A stretch of 64,000 nucleotides of DNA from assembly GCA_024734495.1 (NCBI GenBank), contig JALMQS010000257.1, positions 124,001 to 188,000 of the forward strand, read 5' to 3'. The position numbers and the translations under genes are program-made. Origin of the DNA: Forficula auricularia. Its lineage: Eukaryota > Arthropoda > Insecta > Dermaptera > Forficulidae. Positions 22,135-32,760 of the stretch are shown in pieces (position 1 is the stretch's first letter; the number at the start of each line of letters is the position of its first letter). The notes under the pieces were generated by a model. The model worked only from the letters and a program-made list of their open reading frames with translations. It was not told the DNA's origin and ran no database searches.

Positions 22135-22400
22135 TTAAGAACCCTCACCGTGTGGAGCGAATGCGCCGGGTTGAAGGGTTGCCCGGACGACAGGCATATT
22201 AGGGATCTCCAGCATTCGAGATAATATCGCTTGACTGTGCATCAGATACCCGAGAGATAGGTCATAGACTATATTAGAAAGACGAAAGACTATATTAGAA
22301 AAGTCTTTAATTTGGAAACCGATCATATGATCCTAGTCGGTAGAGAAACGGGTGAGATTCTTGGACAAGCAGCATGTTAGGGTTTCGATTAGGTACATAT
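22135..22400. other. Unclassified higher-GC segment inside the 2-kb element
   Basis: The minus strand is open for 63 codons (ending 22135) with a non-repetitive composition, e.g. MLEIPNMPVVRATLQPGAF. GACTATATTAGAAA is duplicated at about 22265 and 22287. It could be a decayed fragment of a transposon ORF; no domain was recognised. Confidence 0.25.
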
Positions 22401-22855
22401 GTTCGGTCGATAGGGTTTCTTTTTTTCAGCATACATACTGTGGACCTTGATACTATTCTCCCTATTCTCTAAACCAAGTTTTAACACCAACCTTAACATT
22501 TTATTTTTAAACACTAGGTGCTAAAGATCCATTATGAAGATAGCTACGTTTTCTGCTTGTTATTTTTACACTCCTCGATAGCGCGCGATAGTTTGATTTG
22601 TTATTCTCAATCTAGTATCTCAACTATTTTTAATAAAAAAAGAACAGCTAAAAAAAGAAAATTCACCAAAAATACCCACATACCTAGTCTAGTTAGCAAT
22701 TCAATTATTTTTTTGGCCGCATCAAATGATAATTCTGTTTTTTCTATCTATTATTTTTAAATATTTAAATATAATTTATTTTGTATAATAAAAAACTTTT
22801 AAATATGTTATATATTTTATCCAAACAAATTTATTTTATAAACCATAATTAAATA

Positions 22856-22859
<4 letters not shown>

Positions 22860-22908
<49 letters not shown>
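22860..22908. repeat. (TA)n microsatellite
   Basis: About 48 bases of uninterrupted alternating TA. Confidence 0.95.
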
Positions 22909-22909
<1 letters not shown>

Positions 22910-23419
22910 ATAAAGTTTATTTATCATTCTGGTATTAATGTTTCTGTCACAGATCAATTAGATCTGAAATGTATTGCTTTTAACTCAAAGCTGTCGAAAT
23001 CATAGCCTTACTTTTTGGTTTTTAGGTTAAAGACTACATGTTATTTTTTAAATATGGAGTTAAAATTTTAACTGCACCCTCTGACATGGCTTTAATTTTT
23101 AACACTGGCTAAATATTAACGTTTTTGTTTATATAGAATAGAAATTTTAGTGAAGGAGGTGTTAAAATGAGTTAACGCTGAAGTCGGATGTTAAAAGTTA
23201 ACGTTTTTGCTTAGAGAATAGACCTGATTCTATGGTTGATATAGTAAAAGCCTTCTGGCCACAATATTTTATTAAATATAATATTTTGGTGGTGAAATTT
23301 GGAAGCTTTGAGAAACAATTTTAAAATTCTTTGTAAATAATGTAGTGAACACCAACAATAATATCAGTATTTTTAATGTTTGACCTTGATCATCATCAAA
23401 AAGTTCATTTTTTTAAGTT

Positions 23420-23591
23420 CATAGTGTTTTTAATCAGAGATTAATTTAATTAAGAGATTATTTAAATTTATTTTTATTTTTATAATTATAATTGGCAACC
23501 TGTTGATCACATTTGTCATTTTTAACATGTAGTTAATTATAATCTAAAATGATTAAATTTATATAATTAGTTAATTAAAAATACGCAAATT
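23420..23591. repeat. Family A copy
   Basis: GTTTTTAATCAGAGATTAAT, GGCAACCTGTTGATCACA and TAGTTAATTAAAAATACGC mark the left arm, the core and the right arm. Confidence 0.65.
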
Positions 23592-23699
23592 GAAACGAAT
23601 TCAATATGTAAAAGTTTAGATTATGTATATTTTATATGATATTTTTGGTGTTGAGATTTGATAATTTGGCAAACAAAGGCTGACACCCTAACTTCAATT

Positions 23700-23785
23700 T
23701 TATTTATTATTAGCTTCAAGGCCCGCCTTCGGCGAACCTTTTGCTAGCCAGGGGGCATCGCCCCCTGGACCCCCACATGGCTGTT
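23700..23785. repeat. GC-rich repeat fragment (GGGGGCATCGCCCCC)
   Basis: A sharply GC-rich patch with a GGGGGCATCGCCCCC hairpin and TTGCTAGCCAG, related to the end of the G-rich block at 29190-29240 in opposite orientation. Confidence 0.55.
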
Positions 23786-24091
23786 TTATTGATGTTTTAT
23801 TAGTTACAGAGAATAAATATAATTGTTTTATTATAAAATCTTAAATAGATATAATTTGATATTCTATTTAACTGCAATATACACTCATAACAAATAAGAT
23901 GAAACAAATATTTAAAATGTATTAAAAATCCACTTGTTATCATTAACGGGAAAATAAAAAAAGTTATATTATATGTAGGTATTATTATAGATAAGAAGAC
24001 TTGAAAATTACAATTATTATTCATTTTGATAGATACAAAATTATATACAATCTATTTATAAAAAAATTCTCTTATTCTCAAGCTTGAGTTG

Positions 24092-24330
24092 TTTATTGAT
24101 TTTAAGTCGATTCTTCCACGTTTTCAGTAGAGGTTTCCATTAATAGTCAAAACATCAAAAATGGAATGCAATAAGGTTATTCCTCTAGTATTAGATAAGA
24201 ATCGATCGTTATTTTTGATTTTAAGTCTATTTCTCCATGTCTCAGCAATGGTTACCAATAAAAACCGAAACATCAAAAATCGAATGTAGAATGGTTATTC
24301 CTCGACTGTTAAAAGAGAATCGATCATTAT
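24092..24330. repeat. Diverged 117-bp tandem duplication
   Basis: TTGATTTTAAGTC starts units at about 24096 and 24215, each containing AAAACATC or GAAACATC with AAAAAT and GGTTATTCCTC. A third partial start lies at 24330. Confidence 0.7.
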
Positions 24331-24345
24331 TTTTGAATTAAAGTC

Positions 24346-24460
24346 AATATGAACTGCAAATTGCAAGTGATATCTGATTAATAATAAAGAAATAAACATA
24401 TTAATATTTCAAATGAATTTGGATAAAGTTTAGCAACGATCCGTTGCAGTTTATTTTTTT
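24346..24460. repeat. Family D right-end fragment
   Basis: Matches the end of family D from TGATTAATAATAAAG to GCAACGATCCGTTGCAG. Confidence 0.6.
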
Positions 24461-24728
24461 AATTTTTGTTTTTAAATGTACTTTAAAAAAATAGATTGAT
24501 TAAATCTTTGTTGCTTTATTAAATTCTTTTTCAACGATAATGTAGTTAGAACTATTGAGAATGAATGACACTCAAAAATCTGACAAACAGAGCCGCCAAC
24601 ACTTGTTTTTTTGCTCGTTTAGGTCTTTTATTGTCTGGCAAGCTATGTTGGCTAACCTGATTTTTTTTTAGTTTTTCCTGAATTTTCCGGGCAACTTTTC
24701 CAATTTTTTTTACGTATTAACCTGAATT

Positions 24729-25063
24729 AACCATGCCCTTCTTGGGTGTGGGTTGTCTCGACGAAAAATATACCGATTTTAAGACAGGGTTCGGGGAAAT
24801 ATCCAGTTCCCTACAAATGCGCAGATATTACTTGCCTGCATATCTGAAGGGGAGAACTAGGGAAACTGGTTCTTCAATTCCTTATATCACTGGGCTGTGA
24901 TATTTTTTGATGAGTTTTTAGGTTGCTATTTATTGTTTTATTTTTTTATTTTTTATTTTTTATTTTTTTTTTTAAATTTGTTGTTTGTTTTTGTAGAGTT
25001 AATGTGAATATATTGGCTGGCAAAATGGGTTTGTGCCCGATGCCAATAAATAATATAAAAAAA
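24729..25063 (+). mobile_element. Retroposed insertion with 10-bp target duplication
   Basis: Flanked by AACCTGAATT at 24719-24728 and 25064-25073. The 3' end has GGCTGGCAAAATGGGTTTG, AATAAATAA and an A-rich tail, matching the 3' end of the SINE at 18231-18429. The 5' part does not resemble the SINE head and shows no clear A box, so it may be a 5'-truncated LINE or a different SINE. It interrupts an older repeat whose right part (near 25090-25170) is of a type common in insects. Confidence 0.7.
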
Positions 25064-25267
25064 AACCTGAATTGGACTATTACCAACATTTAAAAAAAAA
25101 TTAGCCAAATCGGTCCAGGCATTTGAGAGATCTGCGCTTACGAAGAAACAGAAATTCATTTTTATAATATAGATAAACCAAAGAAACAACTATCCAGCAC
25201 TTTTGTATAAAAGTTTATCATTATATTCTCAAAAATCAACTCGCGATATTTAATCAATTTATTAAGG

Positions 25268-25440
25268 AAAATGAATTTAGGTCGAATCAAAGATTTTAAT
25301 AGAAATGTTTATATTGCATGTAGGAGGGTCTTGCCCCCTCGGGAGTTGAATCGAAGAACTAGTTTGCAAGGGACAGGAGCTTCCTACATCCGATATAAAC
25401 ATATCTATTAAAATCTATGATTCGACCTAAATTCATTTTT
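25268..25440. mobile_element. Foldback with tRNA-like loop (diverged)
   Basis: Arms of about 58 bp (25268-25325 and 25382-25440) face each other. The loop on the minus strand has CGATTCAACTCCCGAGGGGG, a decayed version of the B-box module in the foldbacks at 2811, 45490 and 49852. Confidence 0.65.
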
Positions 25441-25619
25441 GTTTAAGAATTTTAAATTTTAGATAGCCAAGTTCATGAATCAAATTTATTTCCTATAATT
25501 GAAAATATTTTGTTTGTAATGTGACCACCTTGCTATTAAAACAAAACGAATTTATCTATATCTAACCGGCTATTTGAACCCATAAGAAATAACCGATAAA
25601 ATAATTCTCGTTAAAAAGA

Positions 25620-25660
25620 GTGGATGAAGATTAAACGTTCGAAACTATAGTCTCTAACAA
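25620..25660 (+). ncRNA. Degenerate hammerhead-like motif
   Basis: GGATGAAGATT, a GTTC arm and GAAACTATAGTCTC resemble the family X motif at 60363-60402, whose 3' half reads GAAACTATAGTCTCG. The 5' core has diverged to TGGATGA. It abuts the 60-bp tandem array. Confidence 0.35.
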
Positions 25661-25950
25661 ACGATATAGTATTTAAATTATATCTTGTTTTTTTTATATG
25701 TATTTAATAGTCTCTAACAAACGATATAGTATTTAAATTATATCTTGTTTTTTTATATGTATTTAATAGTCTCTAACAAACGATATAGTATTTAAATTAT
25801 ATCTTGTTTTTTTTTATATGTATTTAATAGTCTCTAACAAACGATATAGTATTTAAATTATATCTTGTTTTTTATGTATTTAATAGTCTCTAACAAACGA
25901 TATAGTATTTAAATTATATCTTGTTTTTTTTATATGTATTTAATATTAAA
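25649..25950 (+). repeat. Five tandem 56-61-bp units
   Basis: Units start with TCTCTAACAAACG at 25651, 25711, 25770, 25831 and 25887. They are identical except for the length of a T tract. Each contains GATATA...TATATC, a short inverted repeat. The first unit overlaps the 3' half of the hammerhead-like motif just before it. Confidence 0.9.
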
Positions 25951-26082
25951 AAATTTTTATTGATTATTTTGAGTATAAATAAATATAATTCTTTTATAAA
26001 AAACAACCTGAAAACGTTTATTTAAAATCTAAACGTTTTAGGAGAAATTCTACCTTTACTATACATATATATATATATATAG

Positions 26083-26820
26083 TACCTGGCCACTGAGCGA
26101 TGCTCGGTAAATTTTTGTTTCAGTTAATAGCTATATATTAATCCCCGAAACACCCCTCGCCCCCGGACCCCCACCACTTCACCCTACCTCCTGCAACCTC
26201 CCATCCCACTCCACACCTACACCCCCACCCTTACTCAGCCCAGAATCCCCGTGCCTCCCCTCACCAGCACTGCACCCCACCTCTTGCACCCCCACATCTA
26301 CCCCTGCCCCCGCCCACGCACCCAGTTTTTGGATTTCTAGCCTTCAGTTGTCCACAGATTATGTGTATATAGGTATATAAATAAATACGGTATAATTATT
26401 TTCTTTTAATTAAATAACACTTTTTGAAATCATCAATTATATTGTCAAATTATTATTTGTGAGATTTAAATCTCGATTTTTAATCAATAAAATTGCCCAA
26501 TTTATAATAATAATTGTAATAATCTTATTGTGGGATAAAAAATTAAAAAACCAATTATTTATTAAAAGAAATTGAATAAAAATATAAATAAACATTTTTA
26601 TCGAGACAACCAACTGTGAATAATTATTTCAATTAACAAAAAACCCATCAAAACAACTTAGCCGAAGATGAGACCGTGACAGATCGAATCGCCAACACAA
26701 AACCCTCTTAACCCGTGAATTTCATCCAAATCGTTAGAGCCGTTTTCGAGAACCCGATTGGATATATATGTATATACAATTTTTGCTCGTTTAATAAGAG
26801 TAGATAGATAGATATATAGG
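26083..26820. repeat. Dispersed repeat E, copy 2, with C-rich insertion
   Basis: The left end (GAGCGATGCTCGGTAAATTT) and the part from about 26470 match copy 1 at 3291-3840. Between them lies a C-rich stretch (about 26140-26330) and one partial family B/C unit (TTTCTAGCCTTC near 26335). Confidence 0.65.
26140..26330. repeat. Strongly C-skewed tract
   Basis: Nearly every CCC-rich segment has C on the plus strand (G on the minus strand), so the minus strand could form G-quadruplexes. The mirror-image G-rich tract is at 28865-29230. Confidence 0.75.
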
Positions 26821-27129
26821 CATTCAACCAATAAAAACTGCATGCCACTGGAATATAAATACAGTATTTTAAAACAAAAGATACAATTTATTCAGGGTCA
26901 TAGTCGCCTGGCCTCTACGCAGCTAATCAATCATCTGAGGTAAGGGTTTGCCTACCCTAAGGGCGCTCTCAAATAATTTTCGAATGCAAATAGGATAAAG
27001 TTGATTGAAATAAAACTTTGAAAAAAAAAATAGTTGCTTTAAGAAAGGATAAAACAACTATAAACAAATAAATATTTTAAAAATATACAATGATATGTCA
27101 AAAATATTTAGAGATAAATATTTTTTCGT
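26821..27129. other. No recognised feature
   Basis: AT-rich; one patch near 26895-26970 has higher complexity but no assignable class. Confidence 0.4.
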
Positions 27130-28020
27130 AAATAGTATATTTTTCGATTAGATGCTACTATATTTATTTATTTTTTTGTAAAATATAGTATGTTTATTAA
27201 GCAACGAGCTTTTCGTGCGTGCCTTCGGCACGCCCTCGAAGCTCGGCCCTCCGGGCTGGTGCCCTGGCGGGCGGCGTCTCGGTCCAAAATATTTTATTCC
27301 TCTTAAAAAACCACACTCTAAATGTATACCTGTAAACTCCCGAAAATACATAGTTTCTTAAAAGTTTCGCCTCATTTTCTTCCTGACACAGCTACAGAAA
27401 TGAGGCTCTAGATATGAATCTGGAAGTATTTTTTTTCTATAAACTACAGCATTGTGATATTTTTTGTGTGGAAATAGATTTATTTAAATAAGTGGTATCG
27501 TTTGAGGAGGAGAATTATATTATATCATTTTTTTAAAATTTGGGATCGATAATCGATATAAAGGCTCCAAATATTTAAAAGAGATCAGGTGTTGTTTGTA
27601 TGACAGGCTGCTCCATCCAGTATTGCCATGAGAAACTCATATGGGCATGCGTGTCGTTTAATTTTGTAAAAATCAAAAAATAAGAATAACAAAATTTAGA
27701 TTTTTAAAAAATTATAAAAAAGTGGCAAATTATTAAAAAATAAACAAATAATATAAAAATCAAATAAGATGTGATTGATTTCTTTTTCTGTGCGCAAAGA
27801 AAAGCGAATTGAATATTTAATTTTTGAGTGGTTAGGAGGGGGTGGGAGGAATAATTATCAATATATTTAATGTTTCTTAATTATCATCTTAAAATCAATT
27901 GGAGTCTTTCATTTCAAAATTCGAGTCCAAATTTACGATTATATTTCAAATTTGCCGCAAATATACCGATGGCGCTCCCTATCGGGAGCATTACGTCAGC
28001 GTTGCGGCAAATTAATCTAG
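27130..28020. repeat. Dispersed repeat F, copy 1
   Basis: The GC-rich block CTCGGCCCTCCGGGCTGG (27241) plus its flank (AACCACACTCTAAATGTATA) and a distal part with TAATGTTTCTTAATT recur in reverse orientation at 58800-59290. The GC-rich block alone occurs at 43845-43900. Copy 1 contains additional sequence near 27400-27830. Confidence 0.65.
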
Positions 28021-28214
28021 GCAAATATATATAATATATTTAAAAATAATCAGTTTTTTTTAACTCTACGTAGAGTCTTCTTACTCATTCTACTCATATA
28101 AAAAAAGTTTGTTCTAATTTAAAGAACGTTGTTAGTTTTCTAAAATGTCCTAGTCATTTGAGCTAGAAGTGTTATGTTACTCCAAAAAACTGCTTTAAAT
28201 ACTATCTGTTCTAA

Positions 28215-28530
28215 TTCAGATTGAAAAAAATTATAAAATATGTAGTTTTAAAGTTTTCCATTAAATTTGTAGGTTTTTTTATCAGAGATTTTAATTTATT
28301 TTTTAAATTATAATTAGCAACAGGTTAAATAAAAACAGTTTTCATCTTTTTTAACAGGTTGCCAATTATCATGTAGAAAATTTTTAAATTTGATTTATTA
28401 ATTCATTAAACAATTTGATTTAAAAACCCGCAAATTTATATTGGAAATAGAACATACTGAAAATTAAATATCCTGAAACAATTGAAGATATAAAATTTTA
28501 TTTTTATTAAATTCTTTTAAATTTTAATAG
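28215..28530. repeat. Family A, extended copy
   Basis: Besides the family A core (28262-28442) the flanks match, in inverted orientation, those of the copy at 29850-30165, e.g. AAATATCCTGAAACAATTGA and ATGTAGTTTTAAAGTTTTC. The two form an inverted pair 1.3 kb apart. Confidence 0.75.
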
Positions 28531-28599
28531 GAGTTTTTAATTAAGTATTCCAATTTATTTATTTTTTGACTAAAATTAGTTAACTGTTATATATTTATA

Positions 28600-29240
28600 T
28601 AGTATATCTAAAATTAAGGTTTTGTCTGTACATTGCTCCAAATCACGCAAAATTTTGCTTGCACACGTTTCAAGCAAAGTTATCAACGAAAACACCCTCA
28701 ACAAAATTCATGTTTGTTTGTCTGTCTGTATGTTTCCGTGATTTTCGCGAAAAGTTGCTCACGATTCACGTAAAAACGGCTGAAAGGATTATTATGAAAT
28801 TTCATATTTGAAACAGATGCCTTCTAACTTACGTTTATAGCTATATAACGTTTTGATATCTTGATCCCAAAAGGGGGTTTGGGGGGAGGGGGCACGAATG
28901 AAAATTATCAAATAACTCCTAAACTAATAACCCTGAGGCAAATTTTATTATAAGCAAAGTTGTACGGGATGCTATTTCTGACAAGGGGGTATGAGGGCCC
29001 GGGGATGGAATGGAGGGAGGGTGGGTCCATGGGGCTAGGCGGGGATGTAGTGGGCGGGGGTGGAAGGCACGGGGGGTGCGGGGTGAAGTGGGTGGTGTTG
29101 TGGGGGCGGAGGTTGGACACGGGTGCATGGTGGGGGTGCTAGGTGGGTTTCAGGGGTATGATGGTGGGTTTTGTGGGCTGGGGGTCCAGGGGGCGTGCCT
29201 TCTGGCTAGCAAGAGGGCCGCCGAAGCAGAGCCTTGCAGC
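28600..29240. repeat. Repeat with strongly G-skewed tract
   Basis: The first part (GTTTGTCTGTCTGTATG and following) resembles terminal regions of insect DNA transposons. From 28865 the plus strand is G-rich for about 360 bp with many GGGG runs, ending in GCTAGCAAGAGGGCCGCCG. Proline- or glycine-rich open frames here are composition artefacts. Confidence 0.6.
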
Positions 29241-29342
29241 TAGTCGTACATATTTAGATTTAGAACTGGAATGTTATTAAGTCCTATAGGTGAACCTTCA
29301 ATGACAGTAAATTAAGTTAATTGGGGTTTATCGTACTGTAAA

Positions 29343-29645
29343 ATGGGCTTTAAAATTTTGGAAAGCTATTTTAATGTTTTTCGAAATAGACTCTATTTTG
29401 TGATCCACATAAATAGAGAAGACCTAGAACCTCCAAAAGCAAGACCTTATAAGCATGTCTTGTTTCAAATACGTGATCAAGCCAATACATGGGGAGTTTC
29501 TTTTTTCCTTTTATATTTTCTGATGATTAGAAAGAAGCAAATCAAATTGAATGACAACGATTATGCAAAAATCTTAAACCACTTTCAAATAAATCACTTG
29601 ATACTTGAAAAAGAAGTTTTATTTATTTATTTATTTTTTATTTGA
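29343..29645 (+). CDS. Hypothetical 100-aa open frame
   Basis: An ATG-initiated frame of 100 codons whose first half (NRLYFVIHINREDLEPPKAR and on) is less biased than random AT-rich frames. The middle has a hydrophobic stretch (FFLLYFLMI) that might be a membrane segment, and the end degenerates to repeats of TTTA. No domain is recognised and neighbours are repeats, so it may be a retroelement fragment, a host exon or chance. The start codon is simply the first ATG. Confidence 0.2.
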   Translation: MGFKILESYFNVFRNRLYFVIHINREDLEPPKARPYKHVLFQIRDQANTWGVSFFLLYFLMIRKKQIKLNDNDYAKILNHFQINHLILEKEVLFIYLFFI

Positions 29646-29739
29646 ATGTAAAAGCAAAAGCGATGAGGGGGCGGGCAGCATTTCATGTTCCGTCAAGTGG
29701 AAATCGACCAAGGCTTATTCTTCCATTCAACAAATATAT

Positions 29740-30260
29740 TTATTTATTATATACTAATCCTGAACAATTCTTGTATATATATATATATATATATAATCGA
29801 TTTCTCTAAAACGTATGTAATGATTTCGATGAAAATCACAGATTAAATTTTAAAAGGATTTAATGTTTTCCTGGATATAAAATTTTACATCTTCAATTGT
29901 TTCAGGATATTTAATTTTCTGCATATTTTATTTCCAATATAAATTTACGGGTTTTTAAATCAAAGTTTTTAATGAATTAATGAATCAAATTTAATCATTT
30001 TCTAGATGATAATTGGCAACCTGTTAAAAAAGATGATAAATATTTTTATATTATAACAGGTTGCTAATTATAATTTAAAAAATAAATTAAAATCTCTGAT
30101 TAAAAATCTACAAATTTAATGGAAAAACTTTAAAACTACATACTTTATAATTTTTTAAATTTATTATATACTAATCCTGAACAATTCTTGTATATATATA
30201 TACTCGATTTCCCTAAAACGACTGTAACGATTTCGATAAAAATTACAGATTAGCGAGTTT
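29740..30260. repeat. 95-bp direct repeats flanking an extended family A copy
   Basis: TATATACTAATCCTGAACAA through a TA run to a CACAGATTA or TACAGATTA segment occurs at about 29741-29845 and again at 30161-30250. The family A copy (29850-30165) lies between them. Confidence 0.7.
29850..30165. repeat. Family A, extended copy (inverted relative to 28215-28530)
   Basis: Core GGCAACCTGTTAAAAAAGAT / ATAACAGGTTGC, with ends AAATTTACGGGTTTTTAA and TCTGATTAAAAATC. The flanks match 28215-28530 in reverse complement. Confidence 0.75.
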
Positions 30261-31124
30261 TTGTGTCGAGAAAGCCTCATTCTCGGGCAAATTTAAATTG
30301 ATAGATTTGTCCTTGATTAAATTAATAATTCACAAGAGTGTCAATAAATATTTTATTAAACAAACTTTATTAATCATTTTCGAGGAAAATGTATCGATCT
30401 ATTCAGGTCTCAAATTTAGAAAAAGTCATTTTGGTAGGTTTTTTTAATTAATTTTCACCCCGAACGAATGCTAATTTTGTGTTTTTAAAAGGTTATCTTT
30501 CATTTTGTATTCACGTAGATTAGGACATTTTTAAATAAAAAATAAGCTATCGAAACTCAGTGTTTCAGGTGGTTTATTTACTAATTCATAAACGTTCTCT
30601 GCTCGTTCTCGTGAATAATTCTAATTAATTCAATAGCATTGCCCTTGGGCTACACGGAAATGCCAAATTCTCAACTCATCATTAATATTATAAATTCCGT
30701 TTACGTTTTACCCAAGAGATTCGCAAATATCATCACTAACGATGAGTACAAAACACACACACACATATATATATATATATAATACAGTGGAGAAAATTGA
30801 AATCAATAACATATTAAGGATCAAATAGAGAAAGATAATTATTGAGGATGATTTCCTGTAAGAAACTAACTGGGAAGAAGGATCCTTTGTACTAGGTAGC
30901 TATAGATGTCTCGGTTGGTTCATTTAGGCGAAACGAAACCACTAATAGAGAAATAATAAAGGATCTAGTTGAAAGAGATTCCAATTAGACACGCAGTTAC
31001 TTTAGTTATATAACAATACATCTCAATCAGATGAATGATGACACTAATTTAAATGCAATACACCCTATGATAAATACAATTTAAAATAATGAAATTCTTA
31101 ACAAATTAGTAGAGATAATAATAG
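30261..31124. other. No recognised gene
   Basis: Unique-looking AT-rich sequence with one (CA)n/(TA)n tract near 30752-30782. Confidence 0.45.
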
Positions 31125-31386
31125 TCTATATTATTGTCCATTTGGATAACTTTGAGTATATTATTATTATTGATAAGTTTGCTCAAAAGGATTTTTGATT
31201 TTATTTGATTAATTAATTATCGTTAAATAAATTTGTTTTTAAATTTTAATTAGCAATCAGTTAAAGAGGATCTAATGTTTATAACAGGTTGCTAATTATA
31301 ATATAAAAAATAATTAAATTTAAATAATATTAATTAATTAAATCCTTTTATTAAAATCTCACAAATTTACAAAATATTGTCTAGTA
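31125..31386. repeat. Family A copy i (direct duplicate of copy j)
   Basis: From TCTATATTATTG to TTGTCTAGTA it parallels 32095-32355. The core is AGCAATCAGTTAAAGAGGAT / ATAACAGGTTGC. Copy i ends exactly where a hAT element begins. Confidence 0.75.
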
Positions 31387-31598
31387 CAGTTCTTCCCAAC
31401 CTGGGGTCCCCGGGGTTTTCCGAGAAAATTTTCAATAGAAAGTACAAATAATTATTTATGAACAAAATAAGAACAAACCCTGCCTTTCCACGGAGCCTTT
31501 GGAAGATTCCTTGCGAGTTAGCATTTCTGTAATTGAACCAGATATTGATTTGTTGTGTAAAAACATGCAACCGCAACTATCTCAATTAATTATTATTA

Positions 31599-31662
31599 TT
31601 ATTGTTGTTGTAGAATGTTGAGGTATTTCGAAATACCTCAACATTCTACAACAACAATAATA
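31599..31662. repeat. 64-bp perfect palindrome
   Basis: Two 32-bp arms meet at 31630/31631 (GGTATTTC then GAAATACC) with no loop or mismatch. It lies inside the hAT. Confidence 0.9.
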
Positions 31663-31776
31663 CATACAAACGGAAACTTTGGCTACAAGATCACTGTGGA
31701 CCTTTCCACGAGTCTCCATTAACTTATTATCTATATTAAATTGTTTTGTGGGCTTTATGCTATGTATAGTTTTTCT

Positions 31777-31923
31777 CGAGGGTGAACCGCGACCTAATAT
31801 CGTGTACACCCAGTTCCACTTTCATTTCCAAGTAGAAGATAATAGATTAAGGGGCATTATCATAAAAATACCACATAATTCCAAAGACGTGTACACCTAA
31901 TTCCGATCGCGGTTAACACCTCG
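31777..31923. mobile_element. MITE G, copy 1
   Basis: Inverted ends CGAGGGTGAACCGCGA and TCGCGGTTAACACCTCG. The interior has CGTGTACACC on both sides. Other copies: 44718-44862 and the truncated 53564-53692. Confidence 0.75.
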
Positions 31924-32094
31924 GTTTTTTATATTTTATTTTTAAAAACTGTTTGTAAGTATTGTTTGTGATAAAATATAAACATGTGAAATAAAAATTT
32001 TGACGACTGAAATATCTTTTTTTTTTCGGGGGACCGCAGATTATTTTTTCAGATTTAGGGGGCATCGTGGCATGAGAAAGGTTAGGAAGCACTG

Positions 32095-32355
32095 GTCTAT
32101 ATTATTGTATGTACATTATTTTGGATATTAATGAGAAGATTACTCAAAAGGATTTTTATTTTATAAATTATTTATTTTTTAAATAAACTTTTTTTTTAAA
32201 TTTTAATTAGCAATCTGTTAAAGAGAATCTAATGTGTATATTTTTATAACAAGGTTGATAATTACAATCTAAAGAATAATTAAATTTAAATAATTAATTA
32301 ATTAAATTCTTTTAATAAAAATCCCACAAATTTACAAACTATTGCCTAGTATACA
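32095..32355. repeat. Family A copy j
   Basis: Collinear with copy i over about 260 bp, including the flanking CTCAAAAGGATTTTT and TTGCCTAGTAT segments. Confidence 0.75.
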
Positions 32356-32404
32356 TATAATAATATAAAATAAAGACATTTTCTATATTAAATAACTGAA
32401 TTTT

Positions 32405-32760
32405 AATATTTCAATTTCTTTACTTTACCATATACAGGGTATTGTCAAGTAATGTACAGTAATCATGTAAAAGTGTTGTTTTTTACTTTGTTTTTTCAAA
32501 ATACTTAAAAAACGGCTCAAACTATTTTGATAAAAAAAAATTGAGTGCAACCACGCCCCTTTTGGTCTTCAAGATACCCTTCCTTATAGAGTGAACATCA
32601 AAAAAATTATATTTTAGCAGATATTAATTAATTTTCCAACTTGTCGGTTACAAATATTTTGTACACGCTTCCTCAAAAGCTAGTGTGAATATCAAAACGA
32701 AATTTCACATGTATTTATTTTTTATTGAGATTAAGAACTGATTAGATGTTGGTTGAAATT
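32405..32760 (-). repeat. Diverged relative of family B (reverse orientation)
   Basis: Starts TTTACTTTACCATATACAGG, the complement of the family B right end, and continues through CATCAAAAAAATTATATTTT to TAAGAACTGATTAGATGTTGG. The C-run units are absent. Confidence 0.6.

Larger units (their letters stand above)
21157..23226. mobile_element. 2.07-kb DNA-transposon-like element with ~40-bp TIRs
   Basis: Left end CAGGTCTACTCTCTAAAAAC and right end (complement) CAGGTCTATTCTCTAAGC align over about 40 bp with gaps, both running into a TTAACATC-like block. Flanks are ATT on both sides. Internal copies of CTATTCTCTAAACCAAG lie at about 21245 and 22466. It contains a family D copy (21328-21983) and a (TA)n tract. 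No transposase domain is recognised. Confidence 0.55.
31387..32094. mobile_element. Non-autonomous hAT-like element
   Basis: Left end CAGTTCTTCCCAACCTGGGG and right end (complement) CAGTGCTTCCTAACCTTT. Flanks are GTCTAGTA and GTCTATAT, a partly matching 8-bp pair. It contains a 64-bp perfect palindrome (31599-31662) and MITE G (31777-31923). No transposase. Confidence 0.65.

Noticed and set aside
25649..25950. CRISPR array
   Set aside because: The units have no variable spacers; they are simple tandem repeats in a eukaryotic setting.
28908..29243. Pro- or Gly-rich frames on both strands
   Set aside because: Direct result of the G-skewed composition.
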